From NCBI RefSeq assembly GCF_000003815.2, contig NC_049984.1, positions 19,567,628-19,625,357 of the forward strand: a stretch of DNA of 57,730 bases, in the 5' to 3' direction. Source of the DNA: Branchiostoma floridae (Eukaryota; Chordata; Leptocardii; Amphioxiformes; Branchiostomatidae). The position numbers and the translations under genes were made by a program. Of the stretch, positions 53,642 to 57,730 are shown piece after piece. Position 1 is the first letter of the stretch, and every line of letters begins with the position of its first letter. The notes below the pieces were generated by a model. The model worked only from the letters and a program-made list of their open reading frames with translations, was not told the DNA's origin and made no database searches.

Positions 53642-54028
53642 GGCCTAGGAAAAAAAATGTTGTGTTTCCTGTTTCAGCCCTGAAAAAATTAGGGTCGGTA
53701 GGTAGGGATTATCTTTTTTTTTCTTGTATTTTTTTTAGGCTGGCCAAAACTCTAGTGATACATATTTCAATACAGTTGACCAAAGTAAACTAAAATGCAT
53801 GCGGACACTTGTCTTTTAATGTCAAACTTTAATTTTGTGCGTGATAGATACATTTATCCTTCATTAGACAGGACAAGCAGTGTTTTACTTCAATAGGAAG
53901 CAGGCTGAATAAAAATTCTAAGTGGAAGCTATGTGACTCCACTGCCTACACCAAAAAAAGTCTAGGGTCGGCAGGTTTTGTTAGGGTAGGTAGGGAAACA
54001 GGAAACACAACATTTTTTTTCCTAGGCC
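53642..54028. mobile_element. PIF/Harbinger-like MITE, TTA target duplication
   Basis: The ends GGCCTAGGAAAAAAAATG and CATTTTTTTTCCTAGGCC are perfect inverted repeats; the full inverted match is 35 bp (53641-53675 and 53995-54029). TTA flanks both sides (53639-53641 and 54029-54031). A 3 bp TTA duplication with GG-starting ends fits the PIF/Harbinger superfamily. Length 387 bp; subterminal AGGGTCGG-AGG-AGG words on both sides. Confidence 0.85.
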
Positions 54029-54158
54029 TTAGGAATCTCTCATATACATGCATAACATGCATAAAAATATGTAAAATTTTCCACTATCAATCAAACAAAA
54101 GCAGCCATCCACTTCTGGAGTGTAGTGCTCTGTAAACTAGTAAAGAAACCAGACTAAC

Positions 54159-54390
54159 CGTCTTCAATATCCTCCAGCCAGTTGCAGAGACGTTCATCCA
54201 CATCCCTTTGTTTGTCCTTCCTGTTGGCCCCTTCAGGTGCCCAGTTCACCCTGAACATGCTTCTAACCGAGTCTGCAGTGACCGATTCTGTGGCCTTGCA
54301 CAGAAGTGCCACCAGGAGCTGAGGCTCGGCCTCCAGGGCATCAAAGAGGCCGAGTGCCTTTAGCCCCTCTTAGAGCTGCTCAATTGCTGA
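54159..54390 (-). CDS. HECT-type E3 ligase, penultimate exon
   Basis: CACTGCAG acceptor; then SAIEQL, TAA, EGLKALGLFDALEAEPQLL, LLCKATESVTADSVRSMFRV, GANRKDKQRDVDERLCNWLE, DIED and a GTTAGT donor in phase 1. The EGL..L.....L...P.L.....T......GxNR....E......W..DIE pattern is that of HECT domains of the G2E3 type. An in-frame TAA lies at 54370-54372. If splicing used the AG six bases further on (exon from 54366, still phase 0) the stop would be avoided. It is otherwise intact. Confidence 0.65.
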
Positions 54391-55192
54391 CTGCAGTGAA
54401 GAGAATTAAAAAAAAAAATAGTGGTTACCCAAAATCATCTAATTCCCAATCACAGATCTGTTGAAGTGTTCAAACACATTTAACTTGTAGTTATGGTCAA
54501 GTTATAGGTCTCAGAGTGTTACTAAAAGAGAAGTCAATTAAGGGTGAGTATTGTAAGGAAACATGATGATACAGGTTCCAGTTTAAGAAAAAAAAGCAGC
54601 TCTGGGCCTGAAACTGACTGGATTTTTACCATATGGTTTGGTCTCGACATAAAAACAGCGCTTACTGAGTAAGAATGGACATTATTCAGAAGTTAAGTTT
54701 CCAAACCCCTTTCCAAAAGTTTAAGCAAAGTTTCCATGTAGTACCATATTTTCTGGAATACACACTTTTTCAACTTTTCAAAATCAGAAAAGATGCTGTA
54801 AGTTGTTTCTAAAGTTTGGGTGCATACATATACTCTATTTGAGGTAATGTTGTATGGACAATGGTAAAACGACCTCAAATAGAGCAACGTGATGCCACAG
54901 TTCTAGGACGTATGCAAAACTCAAGCTGTAATGTTAGCACTTGTGGTTATTGACAAGTTTGTACAGACAATGACAATGGGAAAACAGAGGAAAACATTAA
55001 TCTTAGTTCATCAAGTTTTGTTCAAGAATTGGGGAGAAGTTGTGTGTACTTTATCCGAAATTTTCCATTTTGCGTTCAAGTCCCACAGACAGGTCTGAGA
55101 CTTCAGGGGTGCTTATTTTTATTGATGTGTATACTCTAATCAAGAAAATATAGTATAACTTTGCAAGTACAGAAGGGTTAAGCTATAGTTAC

Positions 55193-55360
55193 CATCCTGG
55201 AAATGACTATGTCCTGAAGACACAACGCCCTCTTCAGGACTGGGACGTCGTTGACCGTGGTGCTTCCAGCTGGCTTTGTCCACCCTGCCAGACTGGTCAT
55301 ATCCATACCTGTGTCTGACATCAGGAGGTCTTTCAGGTTTGCCTCAGATGCTCTTTCAAG
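55193..55360 (-). CDS. HECT-type E3 ligase, upstream exon
   Basis: TTGTTGCAG acceptor, 56 open codons in phase 0 (LERASEANLKDLLMSDTGMD, SLAGWTKPAGSTTVNDVPVL, KRALCLQDIVISRM) and GTAACT donor. It joins in frame to the next exon. This part corresponds to the N-lobe region just before the EGL helix in related ligases. A further 5' exon was not identified with confidence; ATG 55678 (MERNLKKLRECTDD) is a candidate start. Confidence 0.6.
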
Positions 55361-55579
55361 CTGCAACAAATTCAACTGTTACAATCACACACTTTACAGC
55401 TGAAATGATTACCTATATGATATAAAAGATTTGGATTTTCAGTCAAATTTAGGACCAATCTAAATATGGTATTTGCTTTTTTGGTCCACCGAACACCCTT
55501 TCCAAATCAACCAACTATGCACATTACAGAAAACATTGAAACAAAACTGTGCAGTACACGTACAAGGTTTGACGTGTAC

Positions 55580-55678
55580 ACACTTCCAGTTTTCATTTAA
55601 TCTCGACGAGGCACTCTGCCATGATACAGTGCGTGTATCATCGGTGCACTCTCGCAGCTTCTTCAAGTTACGCTCCAT
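55580..55678 (-). CDS. Candidate first exon of the HECT gene
   Basis: GCCATGG context start at 55678, then RNLKKLRECTDDTRTVSWQS and ASSRLNENWK. No strong donor fits a clear phase, so it is only a candidate. It lies close to the GC-rich promoter region at 55.8-56.05 kb. Confidence 0.25.
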
Positions 55679-55821
55679 GGCAAAGACGAGAACTCCCCAG
55701 TCATTGTTACAAAAGGCAGGAAGAGGGCGAGTGTAATTTTTTCGACTACTACTATATCTGCGCGATTCGACCTCTGCTTGGAGAGTAAGTCATTGTCCTG
55801 ATTAGGGTTCCTGTAAAAACC

Positions 55822-55859
55822 GGGGCCCCGCGGGGTCACGGGGTACCCCGCGGGGCCCC
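55822..55859. repeat. GC-rich perfect inverted repeat
   Basis: GGGGCCCCGCGGGGT (55822-55836) and ACCCCGCGGGGCCCC (55845-55859) are exact complements around an 8 nt loop. Each arm is itself almost palindromic. It can form a very stable hairpin or cruciform; it may be promoter-linked. Confidence 0.9.
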
Positions 55860-55959
55860 CGTTGTACAATAAACGCTGATAAACGCTGTAACGACATTTT
55901 TAATGAGTAATTAGCTTCGGCTTAGCTTAGCGGCGCTGGGATCTGGATCTGGAGTGACT

Positions 55960-56107
55960 TCGCGTTTGCGGGGCGGAGGAGGTCAGGGGTCAAACGGCAA
56001 TACGCAACCACAATGCCTTGCGGCCGAAAGTTGGTAAGATGGCGGCGCTCTTTTTTATTTGCGATAAATTTCTGATTTTAGCCCCGAAATGTCTGTATTT
56101 ACGATGA
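55960..56107. promoter_or_regulatory. Probable bidirectional CpG promoter
   Basis: GC box GGGGCGG (55970-55976), a nuclear-receptor DR1 AGGTCA-G-GGGTCA (55980-55992) and a YY1-like AAGATGGCGGC (56036-56046) lie in a CpG-rich stretch. The last opens a plus-strand frame of 22 codons, MAALFFICDK (56039-56107). The minus-strand HECT gene starts on the other side, so it could drive both. Motif-based inference. Confidence 0.5.
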
Positions 56108-56566
56108 AATACGTGCTTGGGGACCTTGATACTATTGATTTTAGGGGAATTTATCCTTCCTTTGGTGAGGATTCTCCAAAAAGTAGCGACGATGTGGGGA
56201 GCATATGGTAAAATGTGTGTAACGTGAAAGTGGGAAATGTAATGTAACCGTTATATTTCATTTTATGCATTTATTGCCCATGAAGATTATGTTACTGAGC
56301 TGATATAGATTTCTCAAGAAAAGACAAGCTGTAAGCTTTCTCCTGTTTTGAAGGAATGTCTCTTGCAAAGGAAGCATCAGAAAGGAGAACATCATGTTGA
56401 AATAGATAAGCCTTTCAGCTGAAATGGGCCGTTCAAAAAATAACTGAGGAGGGGGGGGTGAAGAGGTCGGATTTTACGTAAGTGGGTGTGGATTTTGTTG
56501 GCTTTGGATTGAAGGGGGTTTACAAGAACTTGAAAGAAGAAAACCCTGGACTTGGATGAAATTATA

Positions 56567-56660
56567 GGGGGTCAAGTCACTTGGATAAAAAATTTTAAGG
56601 GGCCAAGGCACCTGGATATGGATGAAATGAAAGGGGGTCAAGGTACTAGGATAATAATGA
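56567..56660. repeat. Three diverged 31-33 bp tandem units
   Basis: GGGGTCAAGTCACTTGGATA (56568), GGGGCCAAGGCACCTGGATA (56599) and GGGGTCAAGGTACTAGGATA (56634) begin three successive copies. Confidence 0.7.
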
Positions 56661-57730
56661 AAGGGAAGTCAGAAAGTAGAAAATCCAAGCTCTTCAACCC
56701 CCCATCCAATTTTTTTTGAACAGCCTAATACTAGTAGTCAGTTCAGCACCCATGACAGTCTGTAGTCACTAACTCACCAGTAGTCATACCTGGGTACAAT
56801 CTTTTCTCGTGTATGTAATCGATGTTATCAGGACATGTCAGGAATTTTGACATAGTTTAGGATACTGTAATACAATGATCACAAAACTGATGTTTTATTG
56901 AATTATTGACCTTGTACATCATACTACTGACACTGAAACCTGCATGATATTTCTAGAAAGTAGAGACTCTTAGCTTTCTATTGATGTATACATCATTAGT
57001 GGGGGGTGTTGTGGAGGAAAGGAACCAAAAACTAATGAAAAAGGGATCACATAGTGGTCGGAAAATAAAATTTCTGCTTCTTGGTACATGGATCTGAGTG
57101 TACTAGAACCAAGGACGCTGTCAGGAAGGCTTCATATTAGTGTACATGTAGGTCCTTATTATCATAATATTATGTGAATGATCACAGCAGTCCTTCTTAT
57201 ACTTTAAAGGAGTTTATTATCAACTTGACACACCACCGTAGGAAACACTCAGTATAGGCATAGGTATAAAAGATCATATATTGGTCTTTACATCTAAAGA
57301 CTGGGTACTACTACTAAACTATAATAACTACTACTGCTGCTGTTGTTGTCTGCAGTAGTAATATAATAATTGTATAATTGTATATGCATATTACATGTAT
57401 TACACACAATGTGTATATCATCCATTTTAACACTGTCCGTGAGCTTGGATACTGTGTAGATAGATATGGTTAGGGATAGCATTCTTCTTGGCACCCAGGG
57501 TGTAGTTAATCAGTAATGCTAGACAATTCAGGTTCATGCATGCTAACATGCTGCACTCAATTTTCCTTTCATTTTTACAGTGTACACATAAATAGGTGTT
57601 ATCTTGAAAGTTTATCTGTGTTGGTAGAAGTCATTATAATACATAGGTGTGTTGTACAACTACATGAACCTACACTGGTATAACTTATAAGGCTACTACA
57701 CATTTTTATGGACACCAAACACACAGGTAA
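56661..57730. other. Noncoding interval to window end
   Basis: AT-rich, no exon recognised; presumably the first intron of a plus-strand gene starting near 56.04 kb, if that promoter is real. Contains a short CTACTGCTGCTGTTGTTG triplet tract near 57330. Confidence 0.4.

Overview
The window looks like nuclear DNA of an invertebrate animal with short-to-medium GT-AG introns and a dense, varied load of mobile DNA. A lancelet (Branchiostoma) is my best guess. It rests on the CR1-type retrotransposon with an esterase ORF1, the many DNA-transposon remnants, and a near-identical duplication across an assembly gap, as expected from two haplotypes of a very polymorphic genome. I cannot prove the species from sequence alone. 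There are four runs of N (9438-9636, 22664-23131, 26766-26865, 29760-29859). No rRNA, tRNA, CRISPR or prokaryotic signals were found.

Layout: (1) 1-6.6 kb, + strand: the 3' part of a multi-exon gene whose eight visible exons all join in phase 1 and end in a Cys/His module. (2) 8.4-13.4 kb: a minisatellite of about 54-58 bp units with higher-order structure. (3) 13.9-18.4 kb, - strand: decayed transposon genes (P-element/THAP9-like DDE fragment, tyrosine recombinase fragment, other Cys-rich remnants). (4) 18.5-24.75 kb, - strand: a near full-length CR1-like non-LTR retrotransposon with tandem 5' promoter-like monomers, ORF1 (repeats plus SGNH esterase), ORF2 (endonuclease plus reverse transcriptase) and a 3' hairpin. 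(5) 25.5-29.3 kb, - strand: exons of an unrecognised gene, a 594 bp duplication carrying one mini-exon, and a solo LTR next to a candidate start codon. (6) 30.4-30.9 kb: an element with perfect 80 bp inverted arms. (7) 34.4-41.3 kb: repeats, a piggyBac transposase fragment, and - strand exons with RING/TRAF-type and C2H2 zinc-binding motifs, several of them frameshifted. (8) 41.4-44.5 kb: a 3.15 kb interval bounded by 25 bp inverted repeats. (9) 46-50 kb, - strand: exons including a coiled-coil first exon and a C-terminal part resembling hAT/ZNF862-like proteins. (10) 51.7-55.4 kb, - strand: the last three exons of a HECT-type E3 ubiquitin ligase, with two MITEs in or near it. (11) 55.8-56.05 kb: a GC-rich, probably bidirectional promoter.

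Most genes here are transposon-derived, and the host-like genes are interleaved with them. Many exons are protein-like but interrupted by single-base frameshifts or stops. That could be real decay or consensus error in a polymorphic draft assembly, so I mark such exons as pseudogene or low confidence. ORF boundaries were judged by splice sites and phase.
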